Origin: Syngnathus acus
Lineage: Eukaryota; Chordata; Actinopteri; Syngnathiformes; Syngnathidae
Direction: 5' to 3'
DNA: 64,000 nucleotides
Assembly: GCF_901709675.1 (NCBI RefSeq)
Contig: NC_051102.1
Location: 8,279,412 to 8,343,411, forward strand
Below, one piece after another: positions 1 through 11,842 of this stretch. The position numbers were made by a program, and so were the translations under genes. Each line of letters begins with the position of its first letter. Position 1 is the first letter of the stretch. The notes beneath the pieces were generated by a model. It had not been told where the DNA came from. It saw only the letters and a list, made by a program, of their open reading frames with translations, and made no database searches.

Positions 1-2879
1 TCTTTTCCAAGACAATGTGTGGACTTTTTCTCCACTGGAAAGAAAAACAAAAACGGCTGATCGAGAAAGTGTGACCTGTTTATGCACACGCCGGCTATAA
101 GAGAGAAAGAAGTGTGTCACTGAGAGCACGCGGACTATTTAAAGGATGTCGGGCTGTGGAAATTCAATGTAATTCCTTAATAGCTTAGGGACAAGTCACA
201 TTTTTTCCCCTTTCTCTCGCTTCAAGGGCGTTTGTGAGCTTTAGCCTCTTCTTTCAGCTTGTTGTTCTGCAGTTTTTTTTTTTTGTCAGGGTTAGTGTTG
301 AACAGAAGTCTTATCACCAAGGTCCTACATTCCTTTTGGCAGTGTCATTATTTGGATGGTGTCCTGACATGCTTTTGTGGCCTTCTGCTTGTTACCTCAG
401 ACAACAAGCCAGCTGCTTTAACTATTGTTTTTTTTTTTTTTAAAAGCTATTTTTTCCCAGTCTCCATTAGTGAAAATGTTCCAACTGGTCACATTTCTTT
501 TTGTTTACTCCAAAGAGGGTTTGTTTGATTCTCTGGGAATCAGTGCAACGGGACCCCTGTTGCTGTTTACAGTATACCCCCAGTTTCCTGCACGGATGAA
601 GCAAAAGTTGTTCCACAGCTGAATCCCACTGGCCTTGACCCAGTGGTCGTATCATGCGGTGGGGCTATGTGAACTGTATGTTCTCCAGCCCCCTCAAGGA
701 CTGCCGTCGTCGCTCTTCCGCTTTGGTCGGAACATCTAAAACGGAGCCGGCCGGGAGATTTACATTCTCTGGCGCGCACTGCCTGAATGTTTAGCCGTAT
801 GTGGCTTCTACACCAATAAACCATATTAGGCAGGGTACACGCGTAGTGATTTTAAACACAGTTTTTTTTTTTTTAAGTGTAAGATGCCACAAACTGGAAG
901 AATAAAAATTATTCTCAAGTATCCAAACGTGGCGTCCTTGATTTAAGCTAGCGGACAAGGACGACATCCGACTATTCTGTTTATTTATCCGTATTTTCAA
1001 TTGGAACAGTATTTGCGCCGATGACTTTTCACGAGATTACAAAGACAGACGAGAACGGCAATTGAGCAACGGCTAGAAGAAAGCGAAATAAAAAAGTTGG
1101 CGAACGTCTTTTTTTTCAATCAATGATCAGTGAGGAGAAACCACTTTTAACAAATTCTAAATAATGAACGACCCCGCGGCAACGTCGCATGGCTTATTTA
1201 CAGAGCAACATTTGTTCATGATGCGACTGACTGTCGCGGTCCTCCAGGCGACGTCTCTTATGGCAGCGCGTTTGGATCTACTTCTTCTCACAGAGGAGAA
1301 ATGCGCCGGCAAAAAAGAGCCTCGTCTTGGAACTCGAGTAAATACTCCACCGGAAGAATGATGACACCGTAGGACAGTGTGCCCATTCTGTCACCGAATA
1401 TTCTCTTGCTGTAATATCCTGACATACGTGCTTTTGAGGTGACCACGTGCAAGTGCTGTAATTCATCAGATCGGGAAAAAGGTTCAAACCAAACATTATA
1501 CTTTGTTAACTAATTTCTGTGAAGATACTCACACTACTAAATTGTGGCTTTTCACACATTTGGCTTGAAGAAACCCCCGTCCGTCCTCACAAAAAAAATG
1601 CCTCTCCGGATCTGGCATGCAGTCGGGCTTTGGCCAAATACAAATTGGCCGCTAATGTAGGCCCGAGCTCGTTGAAAGCCACATTGTGTCTCTTTACTCA
1701 ACGCAACTCATCTTCCTGTGGTCTCTCCTCGTGCCAGTAAATAGAAGCCTACTTTCCAGTGCGCGGGCACCACTACTTTGAAAAGAAAATCCTTTTGGCT
1801 GTCACGCCGAAGCCTGAAATCTCGCTTTTTTTTTTTTTTTTCCTCTCTCCCCGTATCGGGAGAGACGCAGGGTCATTGAGCAAAAAAGCCCTCGCGTGGG
1901 AAGCCCGCGGGACCTGTCCTCGTATCTGAAACGAGGATTCCATGTGGAGAGGCGTGGAAAAGGATTGTTAGGGGGTTTGAAGCTTCGCTGATGCAGATCT
2001 GCTTGGTGGACGGGTAGGCAGGGTGTTATGTAACACAAGTAGGTGGCGAGAGTAAGCTCTGTGCGGTGATTGTGTGTGTGCGTGTGTGTGCGTGCATGCA
2101 ACGAGAGCTCCGTTTAAGGGTGGAGAGATGCTACGTTGGTCTTGTGGCGAAAGAATATAATAGTTTAGTTTTTTTCTTGATGCCTCCACAGAAATTTGGA
2201 TCTGAATCTGATGCATTTTGGTCTGCATTCTGATTTCAGTGCCCTCGGGATGTTTAGGCCCAAGCTGCTGTTCTGGGTTTTGGTTTTGTTCGAGAGAAAA
2301 ATCCAAACAATATGCTTTTAAGAATGTCTAAGACTAAAAATCATGTGGAGTCGGATTAATTGTTTTTATTCTGATGTTGCAGTTTATGTTCCCTAAACAA
2401 ACCACAGTTTCGAAAGCAGCTCCAGACCAACAACCAAAATTGGAAAACTCAGTCGCCCCATAAATCTCACATTGGCTTTTTACAAAGACCACATTTGTTT
2501 TGGTGTTCAACAACAACAGCGACATTCAAATTTTTGTGTTCGCTAGCAGCTAGCTTTAGTAGCAATGTTGGAAGACACATTACAAGGTCGATTACATTAG
2601 ACTTGATGATTCTAATCAAAATCAATTTCTTTTACTAGATTCATTGAGTGCGAAAGACTACACGTGAGGGGAAAAAATCACAAAGTATGTTCTTACTGCT
2701 GTCCATTTTGAACACCACACACATACGAAAATATCCGTTGTAGGCTACTAGCCGTTAGCTTATCCAGGAACATACATAAAATATTCGAGACGGACGAGAA
2801 TTGGTCCTTTGCTGACGTCGAGCGGAATGTGGGGCAATGCTCAAACTCACCCCAATTATCCTTTTGTGTACCTCACAAT
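1..2879. other. No gene seen; T-tracts only
   Basis: Short open frames on both strands with no protein-like composition, poly-T/poly-A tracts, and a short GT-rich run near 2070-2090. Nothing else recognisable. Confidence 0.6.
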
Positions 2880-3105
2880 CTGAGATTCGAACCCAGAAAC
2901 TCACAACTGTGAGTCAGACTTGCCAACCACTAGCTGCACAGTGATGTATTTTTGTGGCATTTCTGGGCAAGCCATAACATCCATTTGCTGCAGCGCTGAT
3001 AGCGTTCAGGGTCACGGGTGACTGGAGCCCATCCCAGCTGACGGGTCAATGGCAAAGCACTTATAGAGACGCACAACCTTTCACGCTTGCATTCATAGCA
3101 AGTTG
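2880..3105 (+). repeat. Dispersed repeat fragments in rearranged order
   Basis: The motifs GATTCGAACCCAGAAACTCA and GTGAGTCAGACTTGCCAACC (2883-2932), and GGGTCACGGGTGACTGGAGC with CCCATCCCAGCTGAC (3009-3042), belong to one very common teleost dispersed repeat. In the usual order the GGGTCACGGG part precedes the GATTCGAACCC part; here it follows. Two fragments therefore seem to be juxtaposed. Class assignment (LINE2 or SINE tail) is uncertain. Confidence 0.6.
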
Positions 3106-6100
3106 GTCTTCCCCGCGTCCAGAATGTCATCGTTTCTCCACGAAGGAAAATAAATCATCACTTCAACAATGACTGCTGCAGATGAAAGTGAAACTATAGG
3201 CGGAAAAATAATAAGGAAAAAAAAAAGCAGCCGAGATTTCTTCTATTCATCACATCATTTTTTGACAGGATGTGAAGCTCCTCGCCATATGGAGGTGGTC
3301 TTCTCCCCGATGGCATTTTCGTGATGACTTCATGAATAATTCATAACATTTTATGAATATTATTCCCTCTCAGTTACCTTCATAAGTAGTCTGTCAAATG
3401 TCAACAAAGAAAACCATTGGGAGACCAACTGGAGTTTTCGACTAATTAAAAAAAAAAAAAGTGGATATCAAACTTGGGAATAGAAATAAATCATTGTTGT
3501 CCATTAGCAGCTGTGTTGGAATGCATATTTTAAAACATTTTGGGATATTTGGGTGGGTTTTATATTTTACGTGTAACGTTTGACGAATACTAACTTTTTT
3601 TTCTTTCTCTCTCCCCCTCTCTCTCTCTGCTGCCTGTGCCCCATCCTGATGAATTGCCATCATCACCTCACGGCCGCAGGTAAGCTCGACAAACACGCAC
3701 CTTTATGAACCCGCAGGCAGCCGCCGCATTTTTCTATCTGAGAGCCGTGTCGGTTTTAACTTACGTGGCTCGACGGCCCCACTGTAGCACCGCGTCTTTC
3801 TGCTCTCTGCTTCTAATCGCCCGCTGTTACGTACATTACGAGCGACCACCATCGTCCCTATGTCCTCTTTGCGCCGAGGCTAATTTGTAACCAATCGAAG
3901 CACTTTATACAGTATGCCCACTCAATTCAACAACTTTAGCGATTTTTCAAACATCAAAGTGGCCGACTGTAGAAGCAAAGCTTTTCTTTCCTCTTGCGGA
4001 TTATAATAACAAGGAGTAATAATGTCCTACATTACAAAGTGCTCCGGAGCGTGGGCACATTTTACAGCTTCCGGAGAGCATCCCAAATTACGGATGTCAT
4101 CCCCCCCCCATCCCACTACCCAATTTGCCCAATCGGGCTGCTCGGGCTTCTCGCGCTAAGTCAGCCATGTGATAAATGAATTTGTAATTGGACCCCGCCG
4201 TATTGGCGGATTCCTGTACGGGATACACTCACGTTGAGAAATCCGTAGAAATGTTTTCAGACCTGAATGGTGAGTAATGAATGCATCTGTCGTAAGCCAT
4301 GACTGGCCACTGTTATTCATAGTCACTCCTCAGCCACGTCAATAAAAACGTTGGAAAAAAAAAAAACGGGTTCACTACAGGCCACGGTTGCCAATAGTCA
4401 GTCACATCATGTCCAATTTTGTTTGTAGTTTTTCCAGCAGCCGCGTTTAGGGGGAAAATTGGCTCATTTACTTGAAGGCGAATGGTAATGCGGCTGGTCT
4501 GATCAAAGCAAAACGCGGCTCAGATGGCCTTTTAGGTGATTTTCAACGCTTTTTGGAAGATCAGGTGCTGTTATGGTGTGTAATAGGGCTAAGAAATGAA
4601 GGCGCATCATCTGACAATGGGAGACTTTTGTAATCCTCAGCTTTATTCCTTTTTTTTCAGTAATGACTGTTGAAGGCCATTAAAAAAAAACATGGCACTC
4701 TGCCATGTTGGCTTGGATCTATAGCTTTATATTTGCAGTAGGTAAGACTGTAGTCAATGATAGTGGACAGTTTTGTTTCCAAACTGTCCTTCTCCCACTG
4801 CATTAAAATTGAGAAGTCCCCCAAAGTCGATCATGGAAGTGGAGCAAATCGTAAGCTCCAAAAAATGTCGTCAACGAATCCACGCAAGGTCTCCGATTGC
4901 ATTCCTCCTGTGCCACACGGCCGAGCCTTGGCTGGAGCATCCTCTTGAAAGGCTTCCAAAGCCTTGAGAAAATACTGCAACTCTTTCCATGCTAGGCTTT
5001 TAGCTTCCAAAGCATCACTGTGAAATTCGCTGTCATCTGCTTTCTTTCGTTGGCTTCATTCTGCAACCTTTTTCACATTCATTCTCAATGACAGTCAATC
5101 GCTTTTCTGAATACGTAGCAAAAATGCACGGACAGGCGAGGATCCTGTCTTTCCTTCGGCTGTAACGTCCTAGTAGAACTGGGGGGGGGGCCTTGACTAA
5201 GCCACCGGATGTGTTGTCAGGAAGCAGTCATCACTCTCCTCCTAATCTATCTGCTCATCCCGCCGTTTTCTACCATCTGGAGAGGATGCCAGGGTCTGGC
5301 CCGGCGGCAGAATCAAACTGGTGCAGCGCCAGGCTCGGGCAAAGGGAAGGAAAATCCTGGAGGACGGGGGCGGGGGAAAAAAAAAAAAAAAAAAAGGGGG
5401 CTTTTTGCAGTTCACGCTTGTCCGTCCTATGACCCGGCACACAGCAGGGTTGGACGAAGGCCGACAGTGCTGACGTAGGTCACCCCTGCCTCTCAACAAG
5501 ACCACATCCAGCTCATTTGGCAGCCGCAACATGGCCGTGAGAACAAATCTCCTGAGCTTGGATTAGTCGCAGGAAGCATCAGTTAAGATGCCTCGCAAAC
5601 AACCAAAGTCATTTCTCTTGTTCGGGGATGATAGCCGAACGCCCCTTTTGGAACGTTAGTCGATCATTTGCAGCGTCATAAACCCGATCGACTCTATTTA
5701 AAGCGCTTACGGTACATCTTCCGTGCAAGATTTCGGTTTGATTGGACTCCAGCTCACCTTGAGAGAGTGCTAAACTAGACGTTGCCCTCTTTTCTCCAAG
5801 CAAATGAGCGCGCACCTTGTTTTAATACCTGGCTGTGAAAATAATGAGCCCAAAGACGGACGTCCGCGCGCTCGCTCTGCACTTTACTTTGTGTAGCCTG
5901 ACACCGGCACCCTCTTTATCAACCCGGCTATTCTCGGCGCTCATAATGGCCGCCGCTGCAGATGCTGTTTAGCGTCGACCCTCTTGTCGTGGTGATTCAA
6001 GACCGTTTTGTTAATTGGCGCCATGAGTGAGAAGGTAGTGAAACCTCGCTCCGTGAGTAGCTTAGTTTTTTGCCGGTATTAGCCCTTTGACCACCCCCAA

Positions 6101-7439
6101 AAAAATATGTTACTGTGCCTCTGGTAAGACAGATGGAATGGAGACAAATCATTTGGGGTCATTTCTCCTGCCAATACATGTCATTATCTTCTTGCTCGTG
6201 GCTTTGCTTCCACCTCAGATGACCGCATACTGTAGCTGCAGAGACCTTTAGGAAGGATTGCCAAATGATTTTTTTTCCCTCTCTAAATTACTTCACGATG
6301 AGAAGCTCATCCCGGCTTGGATGTATTTTCCGCCGCAGTAATGTGGGTCAACTCCAGCAGCTCGTCCAGACCGCTGTATTCGCCCCCCCCTGACTTTTTA
6401 TTTCATCCGCACCACGTCACACGACCGACGTTAGCGGCAAGAACACATGTCTGAGTGACACAGCAAATACAAAGTCAGCAAAGATGAGCCGAGAGCTTCT
6501 GGGTAAGACGACATTGGGGGACGTCGAGCGAACCCGCATCAGATCAAGTGTCGGCGGGATTAGCCCAAAAAAATGAGATTTTCACGGTGCCAAGCAAGAC
6601 ACTCTCTGATTTATGTGCACCACATTCGCAGGGGGAAAACAGCAGTACGGGTTGTCAGTCTCTCGGCGCAAAAAGTGAGGTTTTATCTTCTCCCCCCCCT
6701 CCCCTCCATTTCTCCATCCTTCCATCCCTTCCCGGCTCTCCTTTCACTGGCGCTTGGCGCGGGTGAACGTGGGCGGCTGCGCCGAGCATGACAGCAGCGC
6801 TCTGTTGCGTTAACAGACGAGGAATAAAGCAACAGCCATGGAAACACGGGCCGGCTCCAATGAGATGTTCCTTTGTTGTTCCCGAGCACGTGTGGAGCTT
6901 GAGTTTGGTGATCTATTTGAAAGTTTTGTGGTTCACGTCCAGCAAAGTCTTTGTTTCTGCGTTTCGGTCCGTCTCCCTGCCCTCCTGCTGCGATTCGTGC
7001 GGCGAGGGGCTCGGCGGCGGTGACACTGATGAGCCCGCTGTCGGCATCCAGCCGCGCCGCGCGCGTTCGCATTTGTGCGCCGTTGAGGTTGGCGGCTCGC
7101 CCCCTTCCTTTGACAGACGGCCGGGCGCTGGTGGATGCGACGGCAGCTGCGCTCAACTAAATGGCGCTTTCCTTTCTTGACAGCCAAAACAATAGACTTC
7201 TTCTCCAGAATCTCCCACCTTGCCCTATTTTTCACTTCATTGTTCTACTCGCTGCTTCACTGCCATGGAAGTAGGAGTTTGGAATACATTCATAGGGGGG
7301 GGGGGAAATAGTTGAGAATTTGGTAAATTGAGTGGAATTGATCAGAAATACTCAAGACAAATGGAGCACATTCCTTGGTTAGGGTAGTCGAGTTCACGTT
7401 ACTCCGAGAGATGAATCGATTGAGTTGTTATTTTAGTTC
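3106..7439. other. No gene seen upstream of the Tc1-like fragment
   Basis: A polypyrimidine block (3595-3630) that runs into CGCAG|GTAAGC, homopolymers near 5180 and 5378, and the CpG-rich stretch at 6930-7160. Overlapping frames on both strands argue against coding sequence. Confidence 0.55.
6930..7160. promoter_or_regulatory. CpG-rich stretch, possible promoter or enhancer
   Basis: Dense CG dinucleotides (for example CGTGCGGCGAGGGGCTCGGC and GCCGCGCCGCGCGCGTTCGC) stand out from the AT-rich surroundings. Open frames here overlap on both strands and show no recognisable protein. No canonical agap3 first exon is visible nearby. It could be an unmethylated promoter or enhancer. Confidence 0.25.
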
Positions 7440-7792
7440 ATCGTGGAATTTTGTTTCTGCCAGACGACAACAAATAAGCCAGGAAAAGGTTCCCAGAACA
7501 TCAACTTTAATTTGGTTGTGCAAATAGATTTTAAATGCTCGCAGTTAAAAAAATTCATTCAGATCACAGCCACATCTCAGTTACCAGGGTGTGCACACTT
7601 ATGTAGCCACGTTATTTCAGCTGTTTTTTTTCCCCCCCAATTTCCCCTCTCCCCAAAAAATATCAATGGAGTTGCACAGCTCTCCATAGTAATGGTGGAA
7701 AACGTTTTGAAGTGATATTGCTCTCATTTTTTCTTATCTCACAAAAGCCCTGCATTTGAGCAGGGGTGTGTAGACTTTTGATATCCACTTTA
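7440..7792 (-). mobile_element. Tc1-like DNA transposon, terminal fragment
   Basis: Read on the minus strand, the sequence begins AAGTGGATATCAAAAGTCTA beside a TA, followed by CACACCCCTG, a GGCTTTTGTGAGAT block, TTCAAAACGTTTTCCACC and AAGTGTGCACACCCTGGTAA. That order matches the terminal, non-coding part of a Tc1-family element widespread in fish. No transposase frame and no second inverted end are present, so this is a truncated copy. Confidence 0.65.
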
Positions 7793-10700
7793 GATCGATT
7801 GCAATAAGGCTGATGAGTGCTGTTACGCATACGAGCTTCAGGACACCGAGACGCTCGCGCTTAATGGAAAATAACAGTAAATGATTGTTTGAGTGCTCCT
7901 CTCGTGTCAGAGTGTGCCCGACACGTTTTCTCCCCCCCAACAAATGTGCGACTGACGCAGCGTGGCAGTGCTCGGAAAGATCTCCCTGAAGTCAAAGTGA
8001 AGATACTCGCCTCGTGTGATGGTTCCTCTCGCTTCTTGACGCCTCGCTGTAATTGGTTCCTCTTGTCAGAGCTCGCGACTTTTATTTCCCCCGTCAAGCG
8101 ACGCACTTTTGAACGCTCCCCTAAAACCAGACCGGGAAACATTTGTCTTGACGCATCAAACAGCCACGCGAGGATTTCGCTGCGGGTTGCCTCGGCAACC
8201 GCTCTGCCTGGTGGAATGGACCGGGCGAGTGGGTGTGGAGCCGACGGGGGAGCGGAGGCAGCGGATCCTGACCCGCCGACCTGCCTCCATCTGTTGGGAA
8301 AGGAGCACCGGACCGGTCGTAACAATGTGCGACAGCGGGAAAGCACACGCTCCTGTGCTCTTTTGAGCAGGGCCGCCGCCACAGCAGCTTGTGAAAAGAT
8401 TACAGTCAGGGAGGAAGACACAATAAAACAAAATGCTAAAATGCCATTACTCCTGCCCGTCTTAGATTTGAGCCATTTCAAAGCTCTGATATGACTGTGA
8501 AATCTCAAATCTCATTATGCTAATAGCATATACTGCTAGCGGTAGTGTCGAGGTTTTATTCCAAAAAAGCGTAATAAATAGGATTAAAAGCCACTGTAGC
8601 AATACATATGGTTGAAAGTCTTTCAATTAATTGAAAATGTTGAAATTTCTTGAAACAAAAAGGACTAGGTGCTAAAATCCTAATCTTTGCAGCTCTGCTT
8701 ACCGTTTGACATTGATGTCGTGTTTCACCACTCCACGCCCAGATTGCTTGCTCGAAGCTAACACGGAATAACTTAACCATATCTAAAACTAAATCTTTTT
8801 GTAGGGGAATATTGCTCTGGTTCTGAACTCCTGTCTGGTCCCATAGCTTGATTTCTCATAGTTGTGGACATCAAACTAGTTGAGCCTGTTAGATATCTAA
8901 AACAGCATAACACACCTAGCAGCACTTTTTATCTTTTTTTTTGCACGTTTTTTTTGTTATTTCGCAGGCTTGAGCGATATCTTGGCGGTTATGATATGAT
9001 GCGCCGCCCTAACCAGCTTCATAGTCTTATCTTCCAAGTATTCTGCATTTTTACTCGGACGTCAAGCCTTTCAAGTTTTTCCGCCGCGATTTGTGTCCAT
9101 CAAGCATATGAGATAATCATAATGATTATGTTAAGCTGCGATATTAGCCAGCATCCTAAATTTCTTTCATCTTTGGCATTTTGACTCTTTCAGCCTCTCA
9201 TTTTTTTTGTCGGATGCCCATTCACTGCATTCATTTGTCATGTTTGGACATCCCGCACCAATCATCCGGAATAACGCCGGTTCCACTTTGTGGCTCAAGG
9301 ACACTTCGACGCAGTCAGTGAAGGGAGCCAGAGGTCAAACTGCTTTTTAGCTGACTGCCACTGCCTCCTGGGCCACATTTTGTCCCGATGCGACGGCTGG
9401 CTTTGGCTAGCCGGTAATCCTCGCAATTCGTCATTTGAAATCCCAGAAAATAGCCCGAGGGCCTGGGCTAGGTGAAAATAGAATCACCTTTTAAACTGTT
9501 GATACAAATGCTAGTTTGCAGGGCAACAGGACTCATAGTTGCAAAATTCTCTGTCCGCGTGTGTATGGATCTAAAGTGTAGCCAACACCTGCAGGCCCGT
9601 GTTAAAGGTCAACTACCTTGTGGTTTTTACATGACTGCACATGTCAGACACGAAAATAAATCACGTTTGGATTGAGTTGCACAACTTTCTAACGGGCAAA
9701 CCACTCTCATAAATTTACTGCTTCCCTTTGGCGACGAGTCGCTTCGGCCATTTTGTTCTTTACACCCAGCGAAAAAAGGCCGACGAGCAGAGAGAGAGAG
9801 AGAGAGATCCCACCGAGGATGCGGAGTGCGTGGGCCACTACCCCACTGATGAGCTTCTTATGTAATATCCGTCTTGCAGCCTCCTCTCCTCACGCACACG
9901 CGGGTTCCAGAAAGTCCATAGCGAATGCAGACTGTGCTATTTATTTGTTGATTTCTCGTAAATAAGCACCTAGATTAAGATTAAAAACTATGGATTGTTT
10001 TTCCACGTCGTTTCACGAAGAAAATTTGCCCTACTTTAAGGATCTCCTGTATTAACAGCCCTACTTAGAGTACCTGGAATGCACACAGACATGGCCCCAT
10101 GATTGCAATGGAATTCTCCTGCACCAACGGCGACCCCTTCTGGCGGTATTCCGATACTACAGGCTTAAACTTTACATTCATTTTGTTTCACTTCCCAGAG
10201 GTTTTACTTTCATGTTGTGATATGTTGTCAAAATTGCAAGAAGTAATTCAAGAATTACAGCATACCATACACACTATATTTTTGTGTGGCTGAAATTTGT
10301 TATTTACAAATGATTGTACAGCAATGTTAAAACACGTATCACATAATCCCGAATTTGCTCTGAGCGCGATACAGTAGATGGAGTATCGGTTGTGTTGACC
10401 TTGTCTTTACGTGGGTACACACACACGGGGCTTATGTCTGAATTTGCTCAAATCCACTTTTAGTTCACCGTAGCGAGACGGCGCTCGCCGGTCGGCTAAA
10501 GTCAGATTAGCGCTTTGTTTACGTTCTGCAGCTGCGGGCGCGTGCCATCGTGATTCCCTTGTTATGTGTCAAGTTAGGAGGGCATCCTTATCAGGGGACA
10601 TTTTAGTACACCAAAAGACATACTGTTGTACCTTTTCTCCCAAAACACAAATCCGTGCATGAATAGGAAAATGAATATAAAACCGAATAATATTTGCCTA

Positions 10701-11434
10701 ATTTTAAGTGTTTCTAATATTTTGCCTAATCATGCCACAATTGCAACCACAATAATAAAGTTGTGTACCACTGTGACAACTTCTCTTTTACATTGGACAT
10801 TATTAGCTTTAGCTGTGTCCATTGACTTTTAAGGCAGCAGAGGAATTTGTATACAGCATGCGTGTGTGTGAGCTTTGTGCACATCTCCAGGCTTCAGCTC
10901 CATAGCAGCGTGACTCATTGTTGACCCGTCAGGGTCGGTGGATGGCCGAGTGCCGGCCGCCCATTTACATGTGAAGAGCGTAATTAACAATCTCTCTCCC
11001 TTTTTTCGTCACATGGAGGGAGAGTTTACTAGCGGTCATCTCCCCCGCAGCTCCTCCGCAATCCCAAAATCCGCGCTTGTCAAGGAAGCGGGAAGCCGGG
11101 GGCCAAATCCCGAGAGCAGCCGCTTATCTGTCAAGTGACTCGCGAGCAAACATGTATTTATCTCTTTTACACCACACTACACGAGAAGTTAATGTGGCGT
11201 TGGAACAGCAGGAAATTACCATCCTGATATACAGTCCAGAGTCTCCCGACCGGCCTGACACATTACCAGACGCCCAAATACCACAGGCCCCAAACATCAT
11301 TGTCGACTTGATTATATCTTTTCAATATTGCTGCTTTATCACACCGCAATATTCATGTCGTAAACATTTCATTTTCTATAACAGTCAGGCTTTTGTTCAT
11401 TTTCAATAGAGCTTGCCCAACCTGAAAATGAAGA
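7793..11434. other. No gene seen
   Basis: The two longest frames, 7861-8508 (-) and 7889-8494 (+), lie opposite each other in a CG-richer patch and show no recognisable motif. The rest is AT-rich with a GA microsatellite. Confidence 0.55.
9789..9808 (+). repeat. (GA)n microsatellite
   Basis: About ten GA units. Confidence 0.8.
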
Positions 11435-11488
11435 CCCCAAACGTCAGAACTGTGAGCCAGACATGCTAACCGCTAATACACCGTGTGC
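11435..11488 (+). repeat. Fragment of the same dispersed repeat family
   Basis: CAGAACTGTGAGCCAGACAT followed by GCTAACCGCTAATACACCGT is the tail of the family seen at 2880. It ends just before the hAT element's target duplication, so the hAT element inserted beside it. Confidence 0.5.
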
Positions 11489-11516
11489 TTACGTAATAAA
11501 TGCCGACTCGCTATAC

Positions 11517-11834
11517 CACTGGTGTCAAACTCAAGGCCCGGGGGCCAGATACGGCCCGCCACGTCATTTTATGTGGCCCGCGAAGACAAATTGTGCATCA
11601 AATTCGTGTCATTACTAGAATTGCAAGTTGTCTTCACTTTTAATAATATATTTGTTTAAAAATATTTGACCAGTTTTTACTCGTCTGATTTGAAAAGGAG
11701 TTATTTGTCTGTTTGTTTTGTCGCTTTTACCGTATATAATATGAGGTGCTCATACATTTATTTGGCTTGACAGTCATAATGGCCCTCCGAAAGAAGCTAT
11801 GCGGCCCGCGAAAAAAAGGAGTTTGACACCCCTG
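11517..11834. mobile_element. hAT-type miniature inverted-repeat element, intact ends
   Basis: Inverted ends CACTGGTGTCAAACTC and GAGTTTGACACCCCTG (two mismatches in 16) are flanked by a perfect 8-bp duplication, CGCTATAC (11509-11516 and 11835-11842). An 8-bp target duplication is the hAT signature. At 318 bp with no coding capacity, it is a non-autonomous element. The internal GGCCCG-rich subterminal sequence matches a type common in fish genomes. Confidence 0.88.
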
Positions 11835-11842
11835 CGCTATAC

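Noticed and set aside
4248-4270. Nine-base micro-exon between TTTTCAG and GTGAGT
   Set aside because: The pyrimidine tract is weak and there is no neighbouring coding exon.
6484-6504. ATGAGCCGAGAGCTTCTGG followed by GTAAGA, a possible six-codon first exon in phase 1
   Set aside because: Six codons before a GTAAG is expected by chance in a region this size; nothing else supports it.
6683-7156. 157-codon minus-strand frame
   Set aside because: Overlaps other frames in the CpG-rich stretch; no recognisable protein.
7861-8508. Opposing 215-codon (-) and 201-codon (+, 7889-8494) open frames
   Set aside because: Both strands are open because of a CG-richer patch; neither product shows a domain, repeat or signal.
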